This document shows positions 8,250 through 15,846 of a stretch of DNA of 64,000 nt, piece by piece (position 1 is the stretch's first letter; each line of letters starts with the position of its first letter). Location of the stretch: assembly GCA_024692235.1 (NCBI GenBank), contig JAILMW010000022.1, forward strand, positions 166,777 to 230,776, in the 5' to 3' direction. The position numbers and the translations under genes were made by a program. Source of the stretch: Saccharofermentans sp. GTDB lineage: Bacteria; Bacillota; Clostridia; Saccharofermentanales; Saccharofermentanaceae. The notes under the pieces are model-generated. The model was not told the DNA's origin and made no database searches. It worked only from the letters and a program-made list of their open reading frames with translations.

Positions 8250-8903
8250 ATGGCAGAATTGGATCCTAAGGCAATGTATAAGCTTTCTTACGGACTTTTT
8301 GTATTGACGACAAAGGTTGGGGATAAGGTGAACGGCTGTATCACGAATACGGGGATACAGGTTACCAGTTCTCCTAACAGGATCGCTTTTGCGGTAAATA
8401 AAGCTAATCTTACGCACGACATGCTCCTTGAGTCAGGAATATTCAATCTGTCGATTATTAGCGAGTCAGCACCTTTTTCTCTCTTTGAGAGGTTTGGTTT
8501 CCAGTCAGGACGTGATGTGGATAAGTTCTCCGGATTTTCTTCCTATGAGACTGATGATCTTGGTGTTCCGTATATCCTTGAAGGAACCAATTCTTATATA
8601 TCGGGTAAGGTGTATCAGACTGTTGATCTTGGAAGCCATACATTATTCATCTGTGATGTTTCTGGTTCTTATTCTGTTTCTTCTGACCCGTCCGCGACCT
8701 ATGAGTATTACCAGGCAAATATCAAGCCCAAGCCTTCTTCCTTTGCAGTAGGTGATTCCGTCGGTTCTTTGGAGAAGACTTCACGTACCGTATGGAGATG
8801 TACCGTATGCGGATATGAATGGGAGGGAGAAGAGCTTCCCGATGACTTCGTCTGTCCCTTGTGTAAGCATCCCAAGGCTGATTTTGAGAAAGTCGTTATT
8901 TGA
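8250..8903 (+). CDS. hrb: High-molecular-weight rubredoxin (flavin reductase-rubredoxin fusion)
   Basis: 217 residues. Residues 1-160 form a flavin reductase-like FMN-binding domain (KLSYGLFVLTTKVGDKVNGCITNT is the hallmark N-terminus). Residues 181-217 form a short rubredoxin with CxxC pairs Cys184/Cys187 and Cys202/Cys205 binding one iron. In acetogens and other clostridia such Hrb proteins carry electrons from NAD(P)H to flavodiiron proteins for oxygen or NO detoxification. The ATG follows GGAGGTGAG at a good distance. No flavodiiron gene is adjacent here. Confidence 0.9.
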   Translation: MAELDPKAMYKLSYGLFVLTTKVGDKVNGCITNTGIQVTSSPNRIAFAVNKANLTHDMLLESGIFNLSIISESAPFSLFERFGFQSGRDVDKFSGFSSYETDDLGVPYILEGTNSYISGKVYQTVDLGSHTLFICDVSGSYSVSSDPSATYEYYQANIKPKPSSFAVGDSVGSLEKTSRTVWRCTVCGYEWEGEELPDDFVCPLCKHPKADFEKVVI

Positions 8904-8945
8904 TAAACATTGGGCGTAACTGTAAAAATCAAGCGCGTTTTTGCG

Positions 8946-8961
8946 AGTGAACCGTTTCACT
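8946..8961. promoter_or_regulatory. Operator-like palindrome upstream of the Fic gene
   Basis: AGTGAA (8946-8951) and TTCACT (8956-8961) form a perfect inverted repeat over 4 bases. A direct repeat lies around it: TTTTTGCGAGT at about 8938-8948 and again at about 9042-9052. TATAAT at 9010-9015 lies between the repeats and may be the -10 element of the Fic gene. Regulation by a DNA-binding protein is inferred. Confidence 0.35.
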
Positions 8962-9061
8962 TGTGAATCAACTGGAAAAAATGGGTTATTTTTTCCCAGC
9001 TGACCGTGTTATAATCGGTTAACAGGAAAAATTCACGTGTTTTTTGCGAGTTATCTTTGCT

Positions 9062-10255
9062 ATGGTGTATACGACGTTAAAAAAATACAGATATATTGAT
9101 CGTAAAGGGTTGCCTGACGAGTATAAGAGGCGGTTTGAATGTTACGATTCCAAACATATCGGCTTTGATATAGGTTCTTTTCCTGCATTTTTTGTAGAGA
9201 CTAAAGAGATACGCAACGCCGTCCTTCACCTTAATAAGATGGATAAGGCGGTGTTGATGCTTGGGAGAGAACTCCCATCGGAAGCATTAGCTCAGTATGC
9301 TGTTAAGTGTTTGATGGATGAGATCCAGATAACCAACAGTATAGAAGGTGTCCACAGTACAAAGAAGGAGATCCGAGATGCTTACGAGGACAAGGGTAGG
9401 CGTTTTAAAGGTATCGTTGAGAAGTATAACCTGTTGATGCAGAATACTAAGATAGACCTTTCTTCCTGTCAGGCTCTCAGGGATCTGTATGATGAGCTTG
9501 TGTTGCCGGAAGTGCTTGAGGAGAACGAGGGTGACGTCCCGGATGGTCAGATATTTCGTAAAGGACCCGTGTATATTAGCGGTAAGAATCTTGAGCCGAT
9601 ACATGAGGGACTGTATCCTGAGGAGTCGATAATAGATTCAATGAACAATGCTTTACGGTATCTGAATGATGACAGCGAGGAGCTTTTGTACAGGATATCG
9701 GTATTTCACTATCTGTTGGGATATATCCATCCTTTTTACAATGGAAACGGAAGACTTAACAGATTTATCAGCAGCTATATGCTGACCAGGGAGTTTTTTC
9801 CGTTGATCGCCTATCGATTGTCTTATACCATAAAGGATGAACAATCCAAATATAACAAGGCTTTTATAGAGTGCAACGATAAGGATAATTGCGGCGAGCT
9901 TACTATGTTTGTCGAGATGTTCCTTGGTGTGCTGACTGAGAGTATGGAAAACCTGATAGCGGCACTTCAGAGGAGGCGTAACTTATGGAAGAAGTATACG
10001 GAAAATATATCCAGCCTTCCGTGTGGTACTCAGAAGTATTATCCGGAGATCTATAGAGAATTGATCCTTTATGAATTGTTCGCACCTGACGGAGCCGGTA
10101 TAGAGGATATAAAGAAGGCGACCAAGATAAGTAATCCCACAATAAGGAAACTCTTGGGATCAATAGAGTCGACGGGTCTTATAAAGGTGGATACAACAGG
10201 GAGAAGATACACATATGGTATCTCTCTGGATAAGATGGATGAACTAATACCTTAA
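9062..10255 (+). CDS. Fic family protein with C-terminal winged helix (class II AMPylase type)
   Basis: 397 residues from ATG 9062; an in-frame TTG at 9044 would add six, and neither has a clear ribosome site. The Fic core carries HPFYNGNGRLNR, matching HPFxxGNGR, near residue 222. The inhibitory motif (S/T)xxxE(G/N) is present N-terminal to the core as TNSIEG near residue 92, making this a self-inhibited class II Fic protein. The C-terminus (ILYELFAPDGAGIEDIKKATKIS...) looks like a winged helix-turn-helix. It would transfer AMP to a protein hydroxyl. No antitoxin gene is adjacent, as expected when the inhibitory helix is built in. Confidence 0.9.
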   Translation: MVYTTLKKYRYIDRKGLPDEYKRRFECYDSKHIGFDIGSFPAFFVETKEIRNAVLHLNKMDKAVLMLGRELPSEALAQYAVKCLMDEIQITNSIEGVHSTKKEIRDAYEDKGRRFKGIVEKYNLLMQNTKIDLSSCQALRDLYDELVLPEVLEENEGDVPDGQIFRKGPVYISGKNLEPIHEGLYPEESIIDSMNNALRYLNDDSEELLYRISVFHYLLGYIHPFYNGNGRLNRFISSYMLTREFFPLIAYRLSYTIKDEQSKYNKAFIECNDKDNCGELTMFVEMFLGVLTESMENLIAALQRRRNLWKKYTENISSLPCGTQKYYPEIYRELILYELFAPDGAGIEDIKKATKISNPTIRKLLGSIESTGLIKVDTTGRRYTYGISLDKMDELIP

Positions 10256-10299
10256 TTTGATATAATGATTTCATAATCGGAAAGGGTAAAGCGGTATAT

Positions 10300-11199
10300 A
10301 TGAAGAAAACACTGGCAATACTGGCGGCAGGAATAGGATCGAGGTTCGGCGGAGGCATCAAGCAGTTAGAGCCTATCGATGACCACGGTCATATCATCAT
10401 TGACTATTCCATCCACGATGCCATCGCAGCAGGATTTAATAAGATAGTATTTATCATTCGTCACGATATCGAGGCTGACTTTAAGTCTGTTATCGGAGAT
10501 CGTATTGCTTCTATAGTTGGACCTTTGGGCGTCGAGATCGCTTATGCGTATCAGGAATTATCCGATGCTTATAAGTATTGTCCTTCAGCTCCTATCGAAG
10601 GCAGGAACAAGCCTTTGGGTACGGGCCAGGCCATACTTGCCTGTGACGGTCTCATAGATTCGCCTTTCGCTGTTATCAATGCGGACGATTACTACGGTAA
10701 GGAAGGATTTGTTAAGGCAGCTTCTTTCCTTGGCGATTCATATGGTCTTGTAGGATATGTGCTTAAGAATACGTTGTCTGATAACGGCGGTGTTACTCGT
10801 GGTATTTGCTCTGTTGATGCTTCGGGATCTCTTACGGGTATCGCCGAGACTAAGAATATCGTTAAGACTCCTACCGGTGCTGCTGTTGACGGTACTCCCG
10901 TTGATGTGGAGAGTCTGGTATCCATGAATTTCTGGTGTTATCCTGCTTCGTTCATGGATGTTTTGCGCGAGGGATTCCCCCGTTTCCTTTCTTCTATGTC
11001 TGATCCCATGAAGTCAGAGTATCTCCTTCCGATAATTGCTGACGCGCAGCTTCATGCGGGAACGAAGTTTACCGTGCTTCCTACATCCGATAAGTGGTTC
11101 GGAGTAACATATAAGGAAGATAAGCCTGCGGTAATGGAGAGCTTTAAATCTTTAATAGCATCAGGTGCTTATAGCCCTGACTTATTCGGTGATCTCTGA
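10300..11199 (+). CDS. Nucleotidyltransferase (sugar-phosphate NTP transferase family)
   Basis: 299 residues. The N-terminus LAILAAGIGSRFGGGIKQ is the nucleotide-binding loop (GxGxRxG...K) of NTP transferases; the metal-binding Asp pair is in AVINADDYYG. GRNKPLGTGQAIL is conserved in this subfamily. Its substrate cannot be told from sequence. It stands alone between the Fic gene and a membrane protein gene. A TATAAT at 10261-10266 precedes it and AAAGGG is the likely ribosome site. Confidence 0.85.
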   Translation: MKKTLAILAAGIGSRFGGGIKQLEPIDDHGHIIIDYSIHDAIAAGFNKIVFIIRHDIEADFKSVIGDRIASIVGPLGVEIAYAYQELSDAYKYCPSAPIEGRNKPLGTGQAILACDGLIDSPFAVINADDYYGKEGFVKAASFLGDSYGLVGYVLKNTLSDNGGVTRGICSVDASGSLTGIAETKNIVKTPTGAAVDGTPVDVESLVSMNFWCYPASFMDVLREGFPRFLSSMSDPMKSEYLLPIIADAQLHAGTKFTVLPTSDKWFGVTYKEDKPAVMESFKSLIASGAYSPDLFGDL

Positions 11200-11297
11200 T
11201 ATTGATTCTCGATGGAGATGTCTGAAGCATATATTCAGAAGTGACAATAAGTATTTATTGACTTACAATTATGTAGATAAATTAGTAAGGGGAATCT

Positions 11298-12818
11298 ATG
11301 GGTAAGCAAAAGACTTCAGACAAGGCATCTTTTTATCTGGTGCTCTCCATGGCGCTTTTTATGTTCAGTCCGTTCACGCTTATAACTACCATGAAGGATA
11401 TGGTAGGTGATACGGCTATTCAGATCCGTCTGGGTCTTGATTCCATAGCTTCGGGGCATATCATCTTGGATGAGATATATTCCTGGCACGAGGGGCTTGT
11501 ATTTACGGCTCACGAGGCAGGCTGGTATCTTCTTGTGGGATCGGCTTATAAGCTTCTGGGACTGGCGGGAGTTATCCTGGTAGGCGCAGTCTTTACTTAC
11601 CTTACTGCATATTTCTGCCTCCGTCTTGCTCATTCGTCTTCGGCTAACCCTCTTGTGACGGTACTTATAACGGCTCTTGTGCCCTTTATGTCGGGATTTC
11701 CCGACTATAGCGTAAGGCCTTCATGTACGTCGCTTTTTGCTCTTGCGCTTCTTATATATGTCTATATGACGGGGAAGAAGCATATTAATTCATGTATAAC
11801 ATTTGTAGTTCTAAGCTTCTTCCTTGGCTGGATGCACGGCGGAATACTTCCGGTATTTGCATTGGTCATGGTTTTCTTCATGGTTGTAGAGCTTATCTAT
11901 AAGGAATATCGATCTGCTCTGTACGATCTTGGTGCTATCGTACTGGGCTTCCTTGTATCCCTTCTTAACCCCATCGGTATCAGAGTATGGACATTCGGAT
12001 TGAAGCAGTCCTCCGCTTCTGACGTATGGCAGTATGTTGATGAGTGGCAGCCTATGGAGTTCGGGATCTTTGCATCGACGCTCCTTCTTCTGCTCCTTAT
12101 CGGCTTTATGGTAAGCGACAAGGTCAGATCCTTTTCTAAGCACGCCATTACAAAGCTTGGCCTTATCTGCATGTTCTTTATAGGAACATGTGTCTATAAG
12201 CGCTTTATGCTCCAGTTATCTATTGTGTATCTGATGTTTGCTCCCGAGTATATAACAGACCTTATCTCCTGGGTAAATGATAAGCTTATTCATGTGAAGG
12301 CTGCGCCTTCGTTGTCTTCTAAGTTCTATAAGCTTCTTGCATTTATCTGTATCCTTGCAACTGTAGCTACAGGCGCTCTTCGCGGCACGCAGTATATCCA
12401 CAGCAACTCCATGGCGGATATAGAAGCTATGGCATGCTTTGACAGAGGCGTAGTTGACTATGCGCTTACTGCAGGGTATAAGAGGCCCTTTAATACGTTT
12501 AATACCGGATCCTGGCTTGTATTCTCCGGAGTTCCCGTACATATCGACAACAGGATCGACCCTTATATGATGGAGTATTCGGGTGTCGACCATGTAAGAG
12601 AGAAGATGAATATCTCATCCCTGGCGGATTTGGACTTTATAGAAGGGCAGTATTCTTGTGACGCATTTATCCTTGAGATGGGTGACGGCTACTCGTTCCT
12701 TTTATATGAGATCGAGACTTATGCTCCCGACCGCTATAAGGTCGTATACGATAATGTAGTGACTTCTCCTTACGACGGCTCTTCCATGCGTTGGGTCATT
12801 ATAGAGCCTGTATCCTGA
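11298..12818 (+). CDS. Polytopic membrane protein of unknown function (GT-C-like layout)
   Basis: 506 residues with about ten membrane segments and a soluble C-terminal domain of about 110 residues. The first outside loop has DTAIQIRLGLDSIASGHIIL, DEIYSWHE and AHEAGWYLLVG, a pattern seen in a family of bacterial membrane proteins resembling GT-C glycosyltransferases, in which acidic loop residues and an HE pair recur. NPIGIRVW and YVDEWQPMEF also recur in that family. A sugar transferase using a lipid-linked donor is possible but unproven. The ATG has AAGGGG upstream. Confidence 0.6.
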   Translation: MGKQKTSDKASFYLVLSMALFMFSPFTLITTMKDMVGDTAIQIRLGLDSIASGHIILDEIYSWHEGLVFTAHEAGWYLLVGSAYKLLGLAGVILVGAVFTYLTAYFCLRLAHSSSANPLVTVLITALVPFMSGFPDYSVRPSCTSLFALALLIYVYMTGKKHINSCITFVVLSFFLGWMHGGILPVFALVMVFFMVVELIYKEYRSALYDLGAIVLGFLVSLLNPIGIRVWTFGLKQSSASDVWQYVDEWQPMEFGIFASTLLLLLLIGFMVSDKVRSFSKHAITKLGLICMFFIGTCVYKRFMLQLSIVYLMFAPEYITDLISWVNDKLIHVKAAPSLSSKFYKLLAFICILATVATGALRGTQYIHSNSMADIEAMACFDRGVVDYALTAGYKRPFNTFNTGSWLVFSGVPVHIDNRIDPYMMEYSGVDHVREKMNISSLADLDFIEGQYSCDAFILEMGDGYSFLLYEIETYAPDRYKVVYDNVVTSPYDGSSMRWVIIEPVS

Positions 12819-12845
12819 TCTTTATATATATGTACATTATAACGA

Positions 12846-12875
12846 TTGATGTTATCTTGGGTGTTGCCTTATAAT
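12846..12875 (+). promoter_or_regulatory. Promoter of the cobalamin riboswitch operon
   Basis: TTGATG (12846-12851) and TATAAT (12870-12875) with 18-base spacing, about 10 bases before the riboswitch. Confidence 0.6.
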
Positions 12876-12883
12876 TACTTTGC

Positions 12884-13055
12884 CGTCGGTGCCCCGTAAA
12901 AAGGGTCAAAAGGGAACACGGTGCGAATCCGTGACAGCCCCCGCTACTGTCAGTGCTTATGCGGCTTCATATCCATTGGGGTCTTTTCGCTCGCGAAATG
13001 CACCCTGAGAAGGGAAGTTCCGCCTAACGGCACAAGTCAGGAAACCTGCCGGTGA
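12884..13055 (+). promoter_or_regulatory. Cobalamin riboswitch
   Basis: The order of conserved boxes is that of the adenosylcobalamin aptamer: GGTGCC, then AAAAGGGAACACGGTGCGAA, then the B12 box core ACAGCCCCCGCTACTGT (about 12934-12950), an expandable arm, then AAGTCAGGAAACCTGCCGGT at the end. It lies 55 bases before the btuF start codon, so B12 should lower expression of the transporter. I saw no strong T-run hairpin downstream, which would favour control of translation, but the platform was not folded by computer. Confidence 0.95.
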
Positions 13056-13110
13056 GCTTTATTATTTGCGTGATGCTGCGGAGGGCGGCATATTCGCAGA
13101 AGGAACTTTT

Positions 13111-14115
13111 ATGAAAAAGAAAGTAGTGAGTGTTGTTCTGGCTCTCGCCATGACAGCAAGCGTTGCTTCCTGCGGCGGAGATTCCGGTTCAGCAGAGACA
13201 ACGACAACTGCAGCTTCTACAACAGCTGCAACAACAGCAGAGGAGACTTCTGAGGAGACAACTTCCGAGGAAGCATCTGATTCCCTCTATCCTCTTACTT
13301 ACGAAGATGCTTACGGCAACGTAGTTACGATCGAATCCGAGCCCGAGACCGTAGTAAGCGTATCTCCCGCTCTTACGGAGATCGTATATGCTCTCGGAGC
13401 TGAGGATAAGCTTATCGGAAGAACAGATTACTGTGACTATCCCGAGGAAGTCCTTGATATCCCTTCCGTAGGTGCTATCGACAATCCCGACATCGAGATC
13501 ATCGCAGAGCTTGAGCCCGACGTAGTTATCGCATCCTCCATCTTCAGCGAGGAAGCTTATAACTCCATAACAGAGCTCGGTATCCCCGTTGTGATCATTA
13601 GAGACGAGACTACTCTTGAGGGTATGTTCGACGTAGTAGCAGACGTTGCTGACGTTATCGGATGCCACGAAGAGGGCGAGGCTCTCGTAGAGGATCTCTC
13701 CGCTGAGCTTGATGAGATCCGCGCTAATGCTCCCGCTACTGATGTTACTGTTTATTACTGCATGAGCTACGGTGAGTACGGCGACTACACGGCAGGCGGC
13801 GATACATTCATCGGTGACATCATCGAGTCCGCAGGTGCAGTCAATGCCGCTGAGGACGTATCCGGCTGGAGCTACTCCGCTGAGGAGCTTATCGAAGCTG
13901 ATCCCGACTACATCCTTATCGACGAGTGGAGCTATGACGGCTTTATCGCTACAGAGCCCTATTCTTCCCTTACGGCTGTTCAGGAAGGCAATGTCATCAT
14001 CATCGACTCCAACCTTCTTAACCGTCAGGGTCCTCGTAACCTCGAGGCTGTACAGCTCATCCAGGACGCTATCTCCGGTAATGCTGATACAACTGCTGAA
14101 GATGAGGCAGCATAA
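13111..14115 (+). CDS. btuF: Cobalamin/corrinoid ABC transporter substrate-binding lipoprotein
   Basis: 334 residues from ATG 13111, chosen over an earlier in-frame start at 13066 because it follows AGAAGGAAC and opens a signal peptide MKKKVVSVVLALAMTASVAS ending at a lipobox Cys. A Thr/Ala/Glu-rich linker (about residues 30-65) leads to a periplasmic-binding fold of the BtuF/FhuD class: VVSVSPALTEIVYALGAEDKLIGRTD, PDIEIIAELEPDVVIAS and ADPDYILID. The riboswitch upstream assigns the substrate as cobalamin or a corrinoid; sequence alone could also suit iron chelates. Confidence 0.9.
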   Translation: MKKKVVSVVLALAMTASVASCGGDSGSAETTTTAASTTAATTAEETSEETTSEEASDSLYPLTYEDAYGNVVTIESEPETVVSVSPALTEIVYALGAEDKLIGRTDYCDYPEEVLDIPSVGAIDNPDIEIIAELEPDVVIASSIFSEEAYNSITELGIPVVIIRDETTLEGMFDVVADVADVIGCHEEGEALVEDLSAELDEIRANAPATDVTVYYCMSYGEYGDYTAGGDTFIGDIIESAGAVNAAEDVSGWSYSAEELIEADPDYILIDEWSYDGFIATEPYSSLTAVQEGNVIIIDSNLLNRQGPRNLEAVQLIQDAISGNADTTAEDEAA

Positions 14116-15145
14116 GGATACCTTCTATCTGAAACTTATGGTGGCTGTTATCGCGACTGTTGTCGCGGTAGCAGCCTCCTGTTGTCTCGGAAGCAGCGGC
14201 GTCACCATAAAAGACGTCGTATCTTATATCACGGGACACAGGGATGAACTGTCGGCTTCTACCGTTACCATAATAGGTAAGATCAGGATCCCGAGGACCA
14301 TAACGGCGGCACTTTGCGGAGGCGCTCTCGCATCCGTAGGCTGCGTTATGCAGGGAGTCTTTAAGAATCCGATGGCTGATCCGTCTGTCCTGGGTATATC
14401 GTCGGGAAGTGCTCTTGGCGCTGCCATAGCGATCGTATCAGGTCTTAATATTGTGATCATTGGTCAGGGCTTTACCGGAAGCTATATAGGCGCCGTCATA
14501 GGCGCAGCCGTCACCTGGATGCTGGTATTTACAATCGCCAGGGGATCTGGCGAATACGATACTTCCTCGACGCTTCTTGCAGGTATTGCCATATCTTCCA
14601 TAATGAGTGCTCTTATAACTGTCCTTATGACCCTTCATATGGAGAGCATGGAGAGAGTATACCTTTGGATGCTGGGAACTTTCTCCGGTTCTACCGTTAC
14701 CAAGACATATGTCCTCTTTGCGGTAGTTGCAGTGTGTTTCCCTCTTCTGGTGTGGGTATCGCCCCGAATTGATGTATTAAAGCTCGGACGCGAGGCCGCG
14801 GCTTCTCTGGGCGTCAATCAGTCAAGGACTCTGGGGATCGTATTGTGCCTGTCTTCGATCCTTCTGGCATTCTGCGTTGCCAATTCGGGCATCATCGGAT
14901 TCGTGGGACTTATAATCCCCCATATAGTCACATTCTTCAGGGTCTATAAGGCGAGGCAGAAACTGATCATATGCTTCTTCACGGGTGCCGTGTTCATGGT
15001 TGTCTGTGACTGCGTAGCTAAGACGGTAGTAGCTCCGGGGGAGATGGCAATAGGTGCCGTCACCAGTCTTATCGGAGCTCCCTACTTCCTGTGGCTTTTA
15101 ATATCTGCAAGGATCACGTCAAGAAGAAGGGGGATACGCGTATGA
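14102..15145 (+). CDS. btuC: Cobalamin ABC transporter permease (FecCD family)
   Basis: 347 residues. Translation is placed at ATG 14102 inside the end of btuF (14-base overlap), giving MRQHKDTFYLKLMVAVIAT; the long upstream extension of the frame is a shadow of btuF. It has the FecCD signatures RIPRTITAALCGGALASVGCVMQGVFKNPMADP, GISSGSALGAAIAI and GFVGLIIPHIV, with about ten membrane segments. Forms the channel with a BtuD dimer. Confidence 0.93.
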   Translation: MRQHKDTFYLKLMVAVIATVVAVAASCCLGSSGVTIKDVVSYITGHRDELSASTVTIIGKIRIPRTITAALCGGALASVGCVMQGVFKNPMADPSVLGISSGSALGAAIAIVSGLNIVIIGQGFTGSYIGAVIGAAVTWMLVFTIARGSGEYDTSSTLLAGIAISSIMSALITVLMTLHMESMERVYLWMLGTFSGSTVTKTYVLFAVVAVCFPLLVWVSPRIDVLKLGREAAASLGVNQSRTLGIVLCLSSILLAFCVANSGIIGFVGLIIPHIVTFFRVYKARQKLIICFFTGAVFMVVCDCVAKTVVAPGEMAIGAVTSLIGAPYFLWLLISARITSRRRGIRV

Positions 15146-15846
15146 GCGATCTTAATATCAAAGATATAAGCGTATCCTACGGCTCTAAGAAGGTAGTGGA
15201 TTCTTTCTCGCATAATTTCGAAGAAGGGAAGATACATGCCGTTATGGGACCTAACGGCTGCGGCAAGACTACCCTTATTAAGAAGATAGTAGAGGAATAT
15301 TCTCATAAGGAGAAGATATCTTATGTTCCGCAGGAGACATACGGCAATATCGCTTTGTCCGTCTATGACGTAGTAGGTCTCGGAAGATATGACAAGAGCC
15401 GCTTCTTTACGGGGCTTACTTCAAACGACAGGGATCTTGTGGAGAAGGCTATAGCCGATATGGAGCTTGAAGGGCTGGAGTCACGTATATACGATACTTT
15501 AAGCGGCGGTGAGAAGCAGCGCACCATGATAGCAAGAGCTCTTGCCCAGGATACGCCCTGGACCATACTGGACGAACCTTCATCAAGCCTTGATGTTCGT
15601 CATACGGTCCTTACCATGAAGATCTTAAAGAGATTGAGCGGAAGCGGCGGCAAGTCATTTATAGTAGTCCTTCACGACATAAATACCGCAGCTTCCTTTG
15701 CCGACAGATATGTCCTCATGAAGGACGGCAGGAAGATAGAAGCTTTGTCTTCTCTTACCAAAGAAGCGTTATCTTCCGTATTCGAGTCGGATTTTGAGAA
15801 GGTAATTACCACAGACGGGAAGTCTTTTTACTATCCTTCTTTATAA
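15142..15846 (+). CDS. btuD: Cobalamin ABC transporter ATP-binding protein
   Basis: 234 residues from ATG 15142, which overlaps the btuC stop as ATGA. Walker A GPNGCGKTT, signature LSGGEKQR, Walker B WTILDEP and switch His in VVLHD are all intact. Third gene of the btuF-btuC-btuD operon. Its last 41 bases overlap the 3' end of the convergent permease gene on the minus strand. Confidence 0.93.
   Translation: MSDLNIKDISVSYGSKKVVDSFSHNFEEGKIHAVMGPNGCGKTTLIKKIVEEYSHKEKISYVPQETYGNIALSVYDVVGLGRYDKSRFFTGLTSNDRDLVEKAIADMELEGLESRIYDTLSGGEKQRTMIARALAQDTPWTILDEPSSSLDVRHTVLTMKILKRLSGSGGKSFIVVLHDINTAASFADRYVLMKDGRKIEALSSLTKEALSSVFESDFEKVITTDGKSFYYPSL

Noticed and set aside
9044..10255. Fic toxin with a separate antitoxin gene
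   Set aside because: The inhibitory motif TNSIEG is inside the Fic protein itself, and no small partner gene is adjacent.
13772..14101. 110-residue N-terminal extension of the btuC frame
   Set aside because: It overlaps btuF out of frame and is Ser/Thr/Pro-rich nonsense; the ATG at 14102 gives a normal FecCD start.
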